Below, piece after piece: positions 40,565-49,567 of a stretch of DNA of 64,000 nt. The position numbers and the translations under genes were made by a program. Every line of letters begins with the position of its first letter. The first letter of the stretch is position 1. Source of the DNA: Lentzea atacamensis (lineage in GTDB: Bacteria; Actinomycetota; Actinomycetes; Mycobacteriales; Pseudonocardiaceae); the NCBI RefSeq assembly GCF_003269295.1, contig NZ_QLTT01000007.1, positions 62,001-126,000 on the forward strand, given 5' to 3'. Below the pieces are notes generated by a model that saw only the letters and a list, made by a program, of their open reading frames with translations, was not told the DNA's origin and searched no databases.

Positions 40565-40984
40565 ATGGGGGTACAGCTGCCGAGTCTGGCGGCGCTCGCG
40601 GTGCTGGCGGTGTTCACGCAGGCGGGGATCTGGGTGGACGGGGACAACCTCGGCTGGCCCTTCGGCGTCTGGTTGGTGACGGGTGCGGTGCTGGCTTCCG
40701 CGCTCGTTCGCCGCGTGGGGTTGTGGACGGTGGCACCGGCGCCACCCGTCGTGTTCTTGGTCGTCGCCGTGGGCAACGCCGCCTGGCGACGTCAGTCGCA
40801 GCGACAGTCGTTCTGGGGGAACAGCAAGGAGTTCGCCGCGGACGCGGTCCCGTGGTTCGTCAACGGGTTCCCGTGGCTCGCGGCGTCGGTCGGCGCGGCC
40901 CTGGTGGTCGTGGTCGTCCGGTTCGTTTCTGGGGGGATGGGGAAATGCAGGTCTTCGTCGACGCCAACGGCGGTAGACGGGTAA
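40565..40984 (+). CDS. DUF6542-like membrane protein
   Basis: A 139-residue protein with four predicted membrane helices (SLAALAVLAVFTQAGIWVD, WPFGVWLVTGAVLASALV, PPVVFLVVAVGNAA, FPWLAASVGAALVVVVV). It has the typical D-x-x-x-G...P-P-V-V-F pattern of DUF6542 integral membrane proteins found near cell-wall glycosyltransferase genes. It shares the LCP-GT2 gene block and overlaps the next small gene by 40 bp. Confidence 0.65.
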   Translation: MGVQLPSLAALAVLAVFTQAGIWVDGDNLGWPFGVWLVTGAVLASALVRRVGLWTVAPAPPVVFLVVAVGNAAWRRQSQRQSFWGNSKEFAADAVPWFVNGFPWLAASVGAALVVVVVRFVSGGMGKCRSSSTPTAVDG

Positions 40985-41070
40985 TCGCGCGGCTGGTCAG
41001 CCTGACCGTCGCAAGTGGACTGATGGTGTTCGCCGCCGTGGTCGGCGGCACGCTGCTGGAAGTGTGGTGA
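40945..41070 (+). CDS. Small membrane protein of the GT2 operon
   Basis: A 41-residue frame (MQVFVDANGGRRVIARLVSL...) with one C-terminal membrane helix (VASGLMVFAAVVGGTLLEVW). ATG 40945 follows GGGGGGATGGGGAA. It overlaps the preceding gene's end and its TGA overlaps the GT2 fusion start (GTGGTGA). Too short for a longer gene list, but codon bias and linkage support it. Confidence 0.6.
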   Translation: MQVFVDANGGRRVIARLVSLTVASGLMVFAAVVGGTLLEVW

Positions 41071-42959
41071 GACGCGCTCCGCGGCTGCACTGGATCTCGA
41101 TCCTGCTCGGGCTGCTCGTGCTGATGAGCGTGGTGTCCTTCCACGCCTACACCGCGATCAGGCCCGAGTCGGTGCAGCACGCCCGTGAACACCGGGAGCT
41201 GCCGGAACGCACGCTCGCGCTGGCGTTCCACGGTGGCCCGGATCCGAAGTGGACGCCCCGGTTGCTCGACGTGCTGAGAGAAGTCGACGTCAAGGCGACC
41301 TTCTTCGTCATCGGCACGCAGGTCACCCGCAACCCGGAGGTAACGCGCCGGATCGCCGACGAGGGCCACCAGATCGCCATCGACGGCTTCCGCGCCGAGG
41401 GCGACCACGGCAACCCGCTGAACCTCGCCTTCGCGCAGGCGGCGCTGGCCGACGTGCTGGGCGCACACACGCCGCTCGTCGGCGCGCCCGCCGAGGTCGA
41501 CAGCGGCGACCGCGACCACCAGGACATCGGCACGCTGGTGAGGATGTCGCTGCGGCACGGTGGGGGAGTCGTCCGGCTGCACGACGACGGCAGCATCGGC
41601 GCCGACATCACCCGTGAGCTGGCCAAGGCGCCGGGCTACCGGTTCGTCACGGTGACGGAGGATCGCCTGGTCGAGGCCACCGCGACCGAACGCTTCACCG
41701 GCGCGGTCACCACGTGGTCGCAGCGCAACGGCGGCATCGTGCTGATGCTGCTCGGCACGGCGATCGCGATCGCGGCACTTCTCGGCATCCTGCGCACGCT
41801 CATGCAGCTCGGCCTCGCGCACACCGACCGCCGGCTGCGGCGGGAGAGCGAGCAGTCGCCGCCGCCGTGGATCACCCCGCCGGTCTCGGTGATCATCCCC
41901 GCGTACAACGAGGCGGTGAACATCGCGGCCACGGTGAGGTCCATCGCCGCGAACAACCACTGCGCCGACGTCGAGGTGATCGTGGTCGACGACGGCTCGA
42001 CGGACGGCACCGGCGACCGCGCCGAGGAGCTGGGCCTGCCCGGCGTCACGGTGATCCGCCAGGCCAACCAGGGCAAGCCCGCCGCCCTCAACACCGGCAT
42101 CCGGAAGGCGAAGCACGACGTGCTCGTCCTGCTCGACGGCGACACGATCTTCGAGCCGGACACGATCGGTGAGCTCGTGCAGCCGTTCGCGGACGCCCAG
42201 ATCGGCGCGGTGTCCGGCAATGCCAAGGTCGGCAACCGGCAGGGACTGCTGGGGCGCTGGCAGCACCTGGAGTACTGCGCCGGGTCCAATCTGGACCGGC
42301 AGATCCTGCACGCGTTGCGCTGCATCCCGACCGTGCCGGGCGCGATCGGGGCGTTCCGCAAGGCCGCGCTGACCGACGTCGGCGGCGTCAGCGAACACAC
42401 GCTGGCCGAGGACACCGACCTCACTATGGCGGTCACGCGTGCCGGGTGGCGGGTCGCGTACCGGCAGCAGGCGAAGGCGTGGACCGAGGCGCCGAGCACG
42501 ATCCGCGGACTGTTCCAGCAGCGTTATCGCTGGTCGTACGGAACGTTCCAGGCGATGTGGAAACATCGCGGAGCGTTGCTGGAGAACGGCCCGATGGGCC
42601 GGTTCGGACTCATCTACCTGTTCGCGTTCCACCTGCTGCTGCCACTGCTCGCGCCGGTGATGGACCTGTATGTCATGTACGGGTTCCTCGTTGCGGACGC
42701 ACCCCTCGCCGCCATCGTGTGGACGGTGTTCCTGCTGATCCAGACCGCAAGCGCGGGCTACGCGCTGCGGCTCGACGGCGAGTCGCTCAAGCCGCTGTGG
42801 GCCTATCCGCTGCAGCAGATCGTCTACCGGCAGCTGATGTACGCCGTGGTGATCCAGTCGTTGATCACCGCGCTGCACGGCACGCAGCTGCGGTGGATGT
42901 CGGTGCGCCGCACAGGTCTTCTCACGGATGCTCCCGGCGGTACGGTGCACGTCACCTGA
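41067..42959 (+). CDS. Fusion of a degenerate polysaccharide deacetylase and a GT2 synthase
   Basis: A 630-residue membrane protein. After a signal/anchor helix (SILLGLLVLMSVVSF) a NodB-like deacetylase fold begins. The metal motif that should read T-F-D-D-G-P reads LAFHGGPDP, and the following H-x-x-x-H reads HQIAIDGF, so metal binding is probably lost. Residues ~250-560 are a family 2 glycosyltransferase with DDGSTDGT, LDGDTIFE, EDTDL and the QQRYRW processive motif, then several membrane helices. Such fusions make beta-linked wall or capsule polymers (chitin/PNAG-like), here perhaps without deacetylation. Confidence 0.87.
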   Translation: MRRAPRLHWISILLGLLVLMSVVSFHAYTAIRPESVQHAREHRELPERTLALAFHGGPDPKWTPRLLDVLREVDVKATFFVIGTQVTRNPEVTRRIADEGHQIAIDGFRAEGDHGNPLNLAFAQAALADVLGAHTPLVGAPAEVDSGDRDHQDIGTLVRMSLRHGGGVVRLHDDGSIGADITRELAKAPGYRFVTVTEDRLVEATATERFTGAVTTWSQRNGGIVLMLLGTAIAIAALLGILRTLMQLGLAHTDRRLRRESEQSPPPWITPPVSVIIPAYNEAVNIAATVRSIAANNHCADVEVIVVDDGSTDGTGDRAEELGLPGVTVIRQANQGKPAALNTGIRKAKHDVLVLLDGDTIFEPDTIGELVQPFADAQIGAVSGNAKVGNRQGLLGRWQHLEYCAGSNLDRQILHALRCIPTVPGAIGAFRKAALTDVGGVSEHTLAEDTDLTMAVTRAGWRVAYRQQAKAWTEAPSTIRGLFQQRYRWSYGTFQAMWKHRGALLENGPMGRFGLIYLFAFHLLLPLLAPVMDLYVMYGFLVADAPLAAIVWTVFLLIQTASAGYALRLDGESLKPLWAYPLQQIVYRQLMYAVVIQSLITALHGTQLRWMSVRRTGLLTDAPGGTVHVT

Positions 42960-42980
42960 TTCCGGTTTGGAAGGAGCACG

Positions 42981-43529
42981 GTGGGTCGCACGCCTTTGGA
43001 CGCGCCGGAGCGTCTGCGGGAGGTCTTCTCCGCCGTGCTCGACGTGCTGGCCGAGGTCGGCTACGCCCGGTTCAACATGGACCTGGTCGCCGGCCGGGCC
43101 CGTGCGAGCAAGGCGAGCCTCTACCAGCGCTGGCCGTCGAAAGCGCGGTTGATCACGGACGCGTTGAAGGCGAACCTTCCCGTCCTGCCGCAGCCGGACG
43201 AGGGCACGTTCGCCGAGGACGTCCGGCAGATCCTGCGGTCGTGGGGTGAGCCGATGCCGTTCGACACCGCGGGGATCTTCCTCGGGCTCCTGGAGGGGAG
43301 CCGCCAGGACGCCGATCTCGCCTGCCTGCGCGAGGAACACATCGACCGCGCCTACACGGAGCACCTGCAGGTTGCCGTCGACCGGGCGAAGGCGCGTGGA
43401 GAGCTGCCGGAAGATCTCGACGCCGGCATCCTCATCACGGCGCTGATCTCGACTTTTGTCCTGCGTTCCGCCGAACAGGGCGTGACCGACAGCATCGTCG
43501 ACGGCCTGTTGAGACCGCTGATCGGCTGA
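42981..43529 (+). CDS. TetR-family regulator
   Basis: A 182-residue TetR protein: HTH in the N-terminus (LREVFSAVLDVLAEVGYARFNMDLVAGRARASKASLYQRWPSKARLI) and a C-terminal helical domain (LQVAVDRAKARGELPEDLDAGILITALISTFVL). It follows the GT2 fusion gene by 21 bp and precedes the P450-ferredoxin genes; it may regulate either. Confidence 0.88.
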   Translation: MGRTPLDAPERLREVFSAVLDVLAEVGYARFNMDLVAGRARASKASLYQRWPSKARLITDALKANLPVLPQPDEGTFAEDVRQILRSWGEPMPFDTAGIFLGLLEGSRQDADLACLREEHIDRAYTEHLQVAVDRAKARGELPEDLDAGILITALISTFVLRSAEQGVTDSIVDGLLRPLIG

Positions 43530-43621
43530 CCTGGCCCGAACAACCTCGTCAACGCGTAGTTTCTTCGCTACGTTCGGTCATGGTTCCAAAAGAACGGTTC
43601 TGTTCTGTTGAGGGGGACTCC

Positions 43622-44815
43622 GTGACTGAAGCTGCCGTCTGCCCAGTTCCACACGAGAACCGCGCGCATCCGCTGGGTGCACCCGCAGGTTTCGAGGAGG
43701 CCATCGGCAACGGCCCGGTGAAGATGATCTGGCCCAACGGGGTCGAGGCCTGGGTCATCAGCAGCTACACCGGGGTCCGGCAGGTGCTCTCCGACCAGCG
43801 GTTCAGTGCTACGAGAGAGGGCGGCCCCGAGATGCGCACCGTGGGCGAGCCCATCCTCGGCCGCCCGCAGCCGGGCAACATGAACGTGTTGGACGGCGAC
43901 GAGCACCTGCGGCTGCGTCGCCCGCTGTCACGGGCGTTCATGGTCAAGAAGATGAACGAGATGCGGCCGCGCATCCAGCAGATCGTCGACGACCACCTCG
44001 ACGCGATGGAACGCCGGGGCGCGCCGGCCGACCTCGTGCCGGCGCTGTGCCTGCCGGTGCCGTCGCTGGTGATCGCCGAGCTGCTGGGCGTCTCGCCGGA
44101 GCACCAGGAGCTGTTCCAGTCCACCGCCAGGGAGATGTTCGGCAAGAACGGCTCCAAGGAGGTGTACGACGCGAAGGCCGCCGAGCTGGGCGAGGTGCTC
44201 GTGAAGGTCGCGGCTGAGAAGAAGGCGTTGGGCACGACCGACGACATGATCGGCCTCATGGTCAACGAGACCGATTTCGACATGGAAGAGATGTTGATGC
44301 TCGCCATCGGCCTGCTCGCGGCGGGCCACGAGACGACGTCGAACTTCTTCGGCCTGTTCGCGCTCACCCTGTTCGAACGGCCTGACCAGCTGGAGATCCT
44401 GCAGCGCGACCCGAGCCGTGCCGACGTGATGGTCGAGGAGCTGCTGCGCTACACGATCGGCCGCCTCGGTGGCGCGGGGCTCGCCCGCAAGGCGGTCGAG
44501 GACGTCGAGATCGACGGCGTGACGATCAAGGCGGGCGAGTGGGCGACCGTGACGTTCCGTGCCAACCTGGAGGAGACGCTGTGCCCGAACGCCGGTGAGC
44601 TCGACCTGGAGCGCAAGGCGGTGTCGCACCTTGGTTTCGGCTTCGGTCCGCACCAGTGCCTCGGCGCCAACCTCGCCCGCGCGGAGCTGCAGATCCTGCT
44701 GCGCTCGCTCTTCACGCGATTCCCGAACCTGCGTCCGGCGATCCCCGTCACGGAGATGGACTTCCGCGAGGACTCGATCACCTACGGCGCGGCCGCCATT
44801 CCGGTGGTGTGGTGA
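43622..44815 (+). CDS. Cytochrome P450
   Basis: A 397-residue P450 monooxygenase. I-helix oxygen-binding motif AAGHETTSNFF, K-helix E-x-x-R (EELLR), and haem loop FGFGPHQCLGANLAR with the thiolate cysteine. The meander region before it is unusual, with DLERKAVSHLG replacing the usual P-x-R-F, but the haem cysteine is intact. GTG 43622 follows TTGAGGGGGAC. The stop overlaps the ATG of a ferredoxin, its probable electron donor. Substrate unknown. Confidence 0.93.
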   Translation: MTEAAVCPVPHENRAHPLGAPAGFEEAIGNGPVKMIWPNGVEAWVISSYTGVRQVLSDQRFSATREGGPEMRTVGEPILGRPQPGNMNVLDGDEHLRLRRPLSRAFMVKKMNEMRPRIQQIVDDHLDAMERRGAPADLVPALCLPVPSLVIAELLGVSPEHQELFQSTAREMFGKNGSKEVYDAKAAELGEVLVKVAAEKKALGTTDDMIGLMVNETDFDMEEMLMLAIGLLAAGHETTSNFFGLFALTLFERPDQLEILQRDPSRADVMVEELLRYTIGRLGGAGLARKAVEDVEIDGVTIKAGEWATVTFRANLEETLCPNAGELDLERKAVSHLGFGFGPHQCLGANLARAELQILLRSLFTRFPNLRPAIPVTEMDFREDSITYGAAAIPVVW

Positions 44816-45009
44816 TGACGGTCCGGATAGACCGGACGAGGTGCATCGGATCGGGTCAGTGCGTGCTCGCCGCACCGGACGTGTTCGATCAGTCGGATGA
44901 CGATGGTCTCGGCGTCGTTCTGGTCCCGGAACCACCCACTGACTTGCTGCCGGGTGTCCGTGACGCGGTGGACAGGTGTCCCTCTCAGTCGGTGAGCCTG
45001 GAAGAGTGA
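44815..45009 (+). CDS. [3Fe-4S] ferredoxin partner of the P450
   Basis: A 64-residue ferredoxin: RCIGSGQCVLAAPDVFDQ near the N-terminus and RCPSQSVSLEE near the end, a three-cysteine (C-x5-C...C-P) [3Fe-4S] type typical of actinomycete P450 partners. ATG 44815 overlaps the P450 stop (TGATG). A terminator follows. Confidence 0.92.
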   Translation: MTVRIDRTRCIGSGQCVLAAPDVFDQSDDDGLGVVLVPEPPTDLLPGVRDAVDRCPSQSVSLEE

Positions 45010-45116
45010 CTTGATCGGCCGTTCCGGTGAGGTGTCGTCACTGGAAATTGATTCAGCTCTTTTCCGCCGACACCTCGATGGCCCCTTTCCGATCACGCTG
45101 TCCGTCCAGAATCGTA

Positions 45117-45150
45117 GGCGCGACCACCACGGCGTTGTGGTGGTCGCGCC
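45117..45150 (+). terminator. Terminator after the P450-ferredoxin genes
   Basis: GGCGCGACCACCAC (45117-45130) and GTGGTGGTCGCGCC (45137-45150) form a perfect 14-bp stem with a 6-base loop. No clear T-run; it may serve as a terminator or RNA stabiliser. Confidence 0.75.
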
Positions 45151-45287
45151 CGCGTGTCCGCGGAGGGTCGAAGGACCCTTCCCGACCAGGTCGAACAACG
45201 GGATGGTGGCGGCGGCGCGGTGAGTACCGGCGGTGTGTAACGGGTATCTGTACAGCGGGTGCCCGGCGCACGTCAGGAGGACCAGCT

Positions 45288-46247
45288 ATGTTCAACGACG
45301 ACGCATTCCCAGCTCGCGTGGACAGAACAGACGTGCGGCACGTGGAAACGCTGACGAGTGCCCTCCGGGCGCTCGATTACGAATACGGCGGCGGCGCTTG
45401 CCGGGATGCCTGCGTCGCGTTGTTGAACTGGGCGAACCCGCTGCTCGACGCCCGCTCGTCCGGACCGGTGCTGCACCGGCTGCAGGTCGCCATCGCGGAC
45501 CTGCACAACCTGGCCGGCTGGGCGTCGTTCGACATGGGCCTCCTGGAGTCCGCGCACGTGCACTTCGGCCGGGCGATGGACCTCGCACGGGCGTCGGGAA
45601 ACTGCGCGCTGGAGGCCAACATCCACTACCGGATGGGCCGCGTGCACCTGCATTACGAGCTGGCCGAGGACGCGTTGGCGTCGTTCCAGCGCGGTCTGCC
45701 GATCGCACAGGCGAGCGGGTCGACTCTGGCCGTGTCGATCCTGCACGCCAACGAGGCGTGGGCGTTCGCGAAGATGGGCGCGGAGAGGCAGGCGTTGCGC
45801 CAGTTCGCTCGCGCCGAGGAGGAGTTCGAGCGTGCGTCCGGTGAGGACACGCCACCGTGGGCGCGCTTCTTCGACCTGGCCGACCTGGTGTCGATCGGCG
45901 GCATGGTGCACACCGAGCTCGCCCGCACGTGCGACGTGAAGTACGCGCGGTCCGCGATCCCGTTGCTGACCAGAGCGATCTCCTCCGGGGGAGAGGACGC
46001 GTCGCGCAGTCAGTCGTTCCGGCTCGCCGCGCTGGCGATGAACTACCTGGTGCAGAACGAGACCGAGCAGGCGCGCGACATCGGGGAGCAGGCGATCGCG
46101 GTGTCCGGCCCGATCCGCTCTGCCCGCACGCGGGACCGGATGCGGCCGCTGAAGCAGGAGGCGGACCGGTTGCGCGGCAACGAGGCCGCGGACGAGCTGT
46201 CGTCCCGTCTCGGGGCGTTCATGATGTCGTCGCGGGGAGCAGCCTGA
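45288..46247 (+). CDS. TPR protein lacking an HTH domain, paralogue B
   Basis: A 319-residue homologue of the protein encoded at 34871. Shared landmarks include LDYEYGGGACRDACV, IADLHNLAGWASFDMGLLESAHVHFGRAMDLAR, MGRVHLHYELAEDALASFQRG, and the TRDRMRPL ending region. The start ATG 45288 is preceded by AGGAGG. It may act as a sensor or scaffold, as in paralogue A, but no partner gene is adjacent. Confidence 0.82.
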   Translation: MFNDDAFPARVDRTDVRHVETLTSALRALDYEYGGGACRDACVALLNWANPLLDARSSGPVLHRLQVAIADLHNLAGWASFDMGLLESAHVHFGRAMDLARASGNCALEANIHYRMGRVHLHYELAEDALASFQRGLPIAQASGSTLAVSILHANEAWAFAKMGAERQALRQFARAEEEFERASGEDTPPWARFFDLADLVSIGGMVHTELARTCDVKYARSAIPLLTRAISSGGEDASRSQSFRLAALAMNYLVQNETEQARDIGEQAIAVSGPIRSARTRDRMRPLKQEADRLRGNEAADELSSRLGAFMMSSRGAA

Positions 46248-46260
46248 GGCTTGGTGGAAG

Positions 46261-46311
46261 GGCGCCGCCGGAACCCGAGGAGAGGTTTGGGCTTCGGGTC
46301 CCGGCGGCGCC
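46261..46311 (+). terminator. Large stem-loop after TPR paralogue B
   Basis: GGCGCCGCCGGAACCCGA pairs with TCGGGTCCCGGCGGCGCC (18 bp, one A/C mismatch) around a ~15-base loop, 13 bases after the gene's TGA. A strong terminator-like hairpin without a clear T-run. The rest of the 290-bp gap before the next gene shows no other feature. Confidence 0.75.
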
Positions 46312-46539
46312 GGTGCCCGGACGACGCCCAGCTGGGGGGCCTTGACGCCGTCCGGTGTTCTGGGGTGATCAGCAGCGGATGCCGGTCCTGCCGACCTGCG
46401 TCACCGGTCCGCGTCCGGAGGCGCTCTCCGCCTGCGAGGCGGCGGCGATGGAGGTTGTCCGCTTCATGGGCGAGAAGCATCACGTGACCCGCTGACATTT
46501 CGCTGACACCTTGGGTTACCGGCTGGTTAGGATCGGCAC

Positions 46540-49464
46540 ATGCAGCGGCGGTGGGGGTTCAGGGTTCTAGGATCGTTGCAGGTCATCGACTCGGGCCGGG
46601 TCGTGGAACTCCGCTCGGCCAAACAACGTGTCCTGCTCGCCGCGTTGCTGATGAAGGCCAACGCGCCGGTCTCGTCGTACGAGCTGATGGAGCACCTCTG
46701 GGGTGAGGAGCCGTCCGGAGCGGCGCGCGCGACTCTGCAGACGTACGTCATGCGGCTGAGACAGTCGCTGGACGATCTCGCGGACCGCAAGCTCGTCCGC
46801 ACGTGGCCGACCGGCTACTCGATCCACCTCGAGGACGACCAGCTCGACCTGCTGACGTTCCAGCGCCTCCGTGCCGAGGCCAAGCGCGCACCCGACCTGG
46901 AGACCGAGGCCCGCCTGCTCGGCGAGGCCGCGGCGTTGTGGCGGGGTCCCGCTCTCGACCAGGTGTCGTCGCTGCGGATGGAACAGACCGACGTGCAGCG
47001 CCTCAACGAGCAGCGCTGGGAGGTGCTGGAGCGCCGCAACGACGCCGAGCTGCAGCTGGGCCGGCACGACCAGGTCGTCGACGAGCTGCGGTCCCTGGTC
47101 GCCGAACACCCGCTGCGCGAACGCTTCTGGTACCAGCTGATGCTGGCCCTGCACCGCGCCGGCCAGCAGGCCCAGGCGCTCGACGTGTTCCGCCGGGCGA
47201 GCGACGTGCTCGCCGACGAGCTGGGCATCGACCCGAACGCCGAGCTTCGCGCTCTGCACATGGAGGTGCTGGCCGGGTCGTCGGCGCCGGTGGCTGTTCA
47301 GGCCGGTCCGTCGTGGCTGCCGCCGGCCGTCGGGGACTTCTCCGGGCGTACCGACGAGGTCGTGCGACTCACGGCCGGGTTGCGGGCCGGTGGGACGTGG
47401 ACGATCACCGGGCCCGGTGGTGTGGGCAAGACTTCCCTGGCCGTGCACTGCGCGCATCTCGTGCGGGACGCGTTTCCGGACGGGCAGCTGTACCTGAACC
47501 TGCGCGGTGGTGAGCAGAAGCCGGTCGGGCCGGCCGCGGCACTGGACCGGCTGTTGCGCGGCCTCGGCGTTTCCGGTGGGGCCATTCCGTCCTCTGTGGA
47601 CGACCGGGTGGACCTCTACCGCGATCTGCTGTCGGACCGGCGGATCCTGGTCGTGCTGGACAACGCGATCAACGAGGCCCAGGTCCGGCCGTTGCTGCCG
47701 GGAACCACCTCGGGTGCCGCGCTGGTGACGTCGCGGGCGGCGCTGGCGGGTCTGGAGGCGGCCCACGTCGTGCCGCTGGACGTGTTGCCGCCCTCGGACG
47801 CGCTGGCGATGCTGCGGGCAGCGGTCGGTGAGGCACGCTGCACCGCGGAACCCGGTGCGGCGCAGGACATCGTGGCGTACTGCGGGCAGCTGCCACTGGC
47901 GCTGCGGGTGGCGGCCGCGCGGCTGGTGGCACGGCCGCACTGGCAGCTCGCGAAGCTCGCGGGCCGGTTGTCCGACGAGCGTCGCCGGTTCGACGAGCTG
48001 TCGCTGGGCGACCTGGACGTCCGCGCATCCCTGGCCCTGTCCTACGACGGCCTCGACGAGTCGCACCGCACGGCGTTCCGGCTGCTGTCGCTGGTCGACA
48101 CGCCGGACTTCCCGGCCTGGGTGGCGTCACCGTTGCTGGGGCTCGACCTCGACGACGCGGAAGACCACGTCGAGGCCCTGGTGGACGCTCGTCTGGTCGA
48201 CTACGCGGGCCGCGACGCGCTGGGCCAGGTGCGGTACCGGCTGCACGACCTGCTGCGCGCGTTCGGCCGGGAGGCGGCGGACGAGGACCCGGCCGCGGCG
48301 CTGAAGGCGTTGTTCGAACAGTGGCTGGACCTGGCCACGCGTGCCGACGTCGAGCTGCCGCACCAGGCGATCCGCCTGGAACTCCTTGCGCTGGAACGGT
48401 TCGACCTCGGCGACGCGGCCGACTGGTTCGACGCGGAATGGCACAACATCCACGCCGTGCTCACCCAGGCCGCGTCCCTCGGCCTGTCCTCGCTGGCGGC
48501 AGAGCTGGCGATCCGGTCGTCGGCGTTCTGCGATCTGCGGGCCCGGTTCGACGACTGGGAGCACATCAACGATCTCGGCCTGTCGTGCGCGCCCGCGGAT
48601 CGCAAGCCGATCCTGTTCCAGCAGCGCGGGATTCTCTGCGCGCGGTTGCACCGGTATGCGGAGGCTTCCTCGAACTTCGCCGCCGCGCAGGAGGGTTTCG
48701 CCGCGGCCGGTGACGTGTGGGGCGAGGCCTATGCCTGGTACGGCATGGGGTGGATGCACGAGTGGAGCGGGCGGTCGCTGGAGGCCCGGTCGGCGCATCG
48801 TGAGGCCATGGCACGGTTCGTCGCGTCCGGGAACCCGCACGGCGAGGTCGAGGTGCTGTGCTCGCTGGGGGCCATCGAACGGCGGGCCGGCGGGCTGGCC
48901 GCGGCGCAGGAATACCTGGAACGGGCGCGGCGGGTGGCCGCGCAGCTGGGGGACGAGCAGAGCGAGCTGATGGCGACTCTGGAGCTGGGACGGCTGCACC
49001 AGTTCACCGGGGAGTTGCAGCTGTCGGCCGGGTTCCTGCGGTCGTGCCTGGCCGCCGCGCAGAAGCTCGGGGACCCGGACTGGGCGGCGAACATCCGGTT
49101 GTTCCTGGCGGACACGTTGATCCGGTCCGGGCAGGCAGGGCCGGCCGAGGAGCAGCTGCGGCAGGCCTGGGAGTTCTTCGAGGAGCACGACGACCGGCAG
49201 GGGCGGATCTGGGTCTGGCGGCTGCGGTCAGGGCTCGCTGCCACGCCGGAGGAGGCGTTGCGGCTGGCCTCGCTGGCGATGGACCAGGCCCGGGAGATGG
49301 ACTCGCCGCCGGAGTTCGGGCGGTCGTTGCGGGTGCTCGGCGACGCTTTGGAGCGGGCCGGAAGGGTTGAGGAGGCTCGGGAGCACTGGAGGCGGGCCGA
49401 GGAGACGTTGACCGCGGCCGGGTTCCAGGCCGAGGTCGACGAGCTTCGCCTGGCGACGTCCTAG
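46540..49464 (+). CDS. SARP-type regulator (BTAD, NB-ARC, TPR)
   Basis: A 974-residue AfsR-like activator. An OmpR-type winged helix (FRVLGSLQVIDSGRVVELRSAKQRVLLAALLMKANAPVSSYELMEHLWG) is followed by a BTAD region (EERFWYQLMLALHRAGQQAQALDVFRR-like helices). An NB-ARC ATPase has Walker A TITGPGGVGKTSLAVHC and Walker B RRILVVLDNA, and a C-terminal TPR array follows. These regulate antibiotic or developmental genes. ATG 46540. Its 3' end lies in a large inverted repeat shared with the convergent scramblase gene. Confidence 0.93.
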   Translation: MQRRWGFRVLGSLQVIDSGRVVELRSAKQRVLLAALLMKANAPVSSYELMEHLWGEEPSGAARATLQTYVMRLRQSLDDLADRKLVRTWPTGYSIHLEDDQLDLLTFQRLRAEAKRAPDLETEARLLGEAAALWRGPALDQVSSLRMEQTDVQRLNEQRWEVLERRNDAELQLGRHDQVVDELRSLVAEHPLRERFWYQLMLALHRAGQQAQALDVFRRASDVLADELGIDPNAELRALHMEVLAGSSAPVAVQAGPSWLPPAVGDFSGRTDEVVRLTAGLRAGGTWTITGPGGVGKTSLAVHCAHLVRDAFPDGQLYLNLRGGEQKPVGPAAALDRLLRGLGVSGGAIPSSVDDRVDLYRDLLSDRRILVVLDNAINEAQVRPLLPGTTSGAALVTSRAALAGLEAAHVVPLDVLPPSDALAMLRAAVGEARCTAEPGAAQDIVAYCGQLPLALRVAAARLVARPHWQLAKLAGRLSDERRRFDELSLGDLDVRASLALSYDGLDESHRTAFRLLSLVDTPDFPAWVASPLLGLDLDDAEDHVEALVDARLVDYAGRDALGQVRYRLHDLLRAFGREAADEDPAAALKALFEQWLDLATRADVELPHQAIRLELLALERFDLGDAADWFDAEWHNIHAVLTQAASLGLSSLAAELAIRSSAFCDLRARFDDWEHINDLGLSCAPADRKPILFQQRGILCARLHRYAEASSNFAAAQEGFAAAGDVWGEAYAWYGMGWMHEWSGRSLEARSAHREAMARFVASGNPHGEVEVLCSLGAIERRAGGLAAAQEYLERARRVAAQLGDEQSELMATLELGRLHQFTGELQLSAGFLRSCLAAAQKLGDPDWAANIRLFLADTLIRSGQAGPAEEQLRQAWEFFEEHDDRQGRIWVWRLRSGLAATPEEALRLASLAMDQAREMDSPPEFGRSLRVLGDALERAGRVEEAREHWRRAEETLTAAGFQAEVDELRLATS

Positions 49465-49567
49465 TGCCGTGGCAGTCGGCCTTTGCCCCGTGTTCGGCGG
49501 TCAGACGGCCGCGAGGTGGCCCGCTGAGCGTCGAAGACGCGGCGAAGGTCGGCTGTCGCGGCACTAG
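49462..49567. repeat. Long imperfect inverted repeat spanning two stop codons
   Basis: TAGTGCCGTGGCAGTCGGCC... at the left end and ...GGTCGGCTGTCGCGGCACTA at the right end pair over 22 bp with four mismatches. The TAG of the SARP gene and the stop of the convergent scramblase-like gene both lie inside the arms. Either a bidirectional terminator or a small MITE-like insertion. Confidence 0.65.

Noticed and set aside
40860..43364. Very long minus-strand reading frame (834 codons)
   Set aside because: It is the antisense shadow of the deacetylase-GT2 fusion and neighbouring genes, with low-complexity Arg/His-rich translation and no domain.
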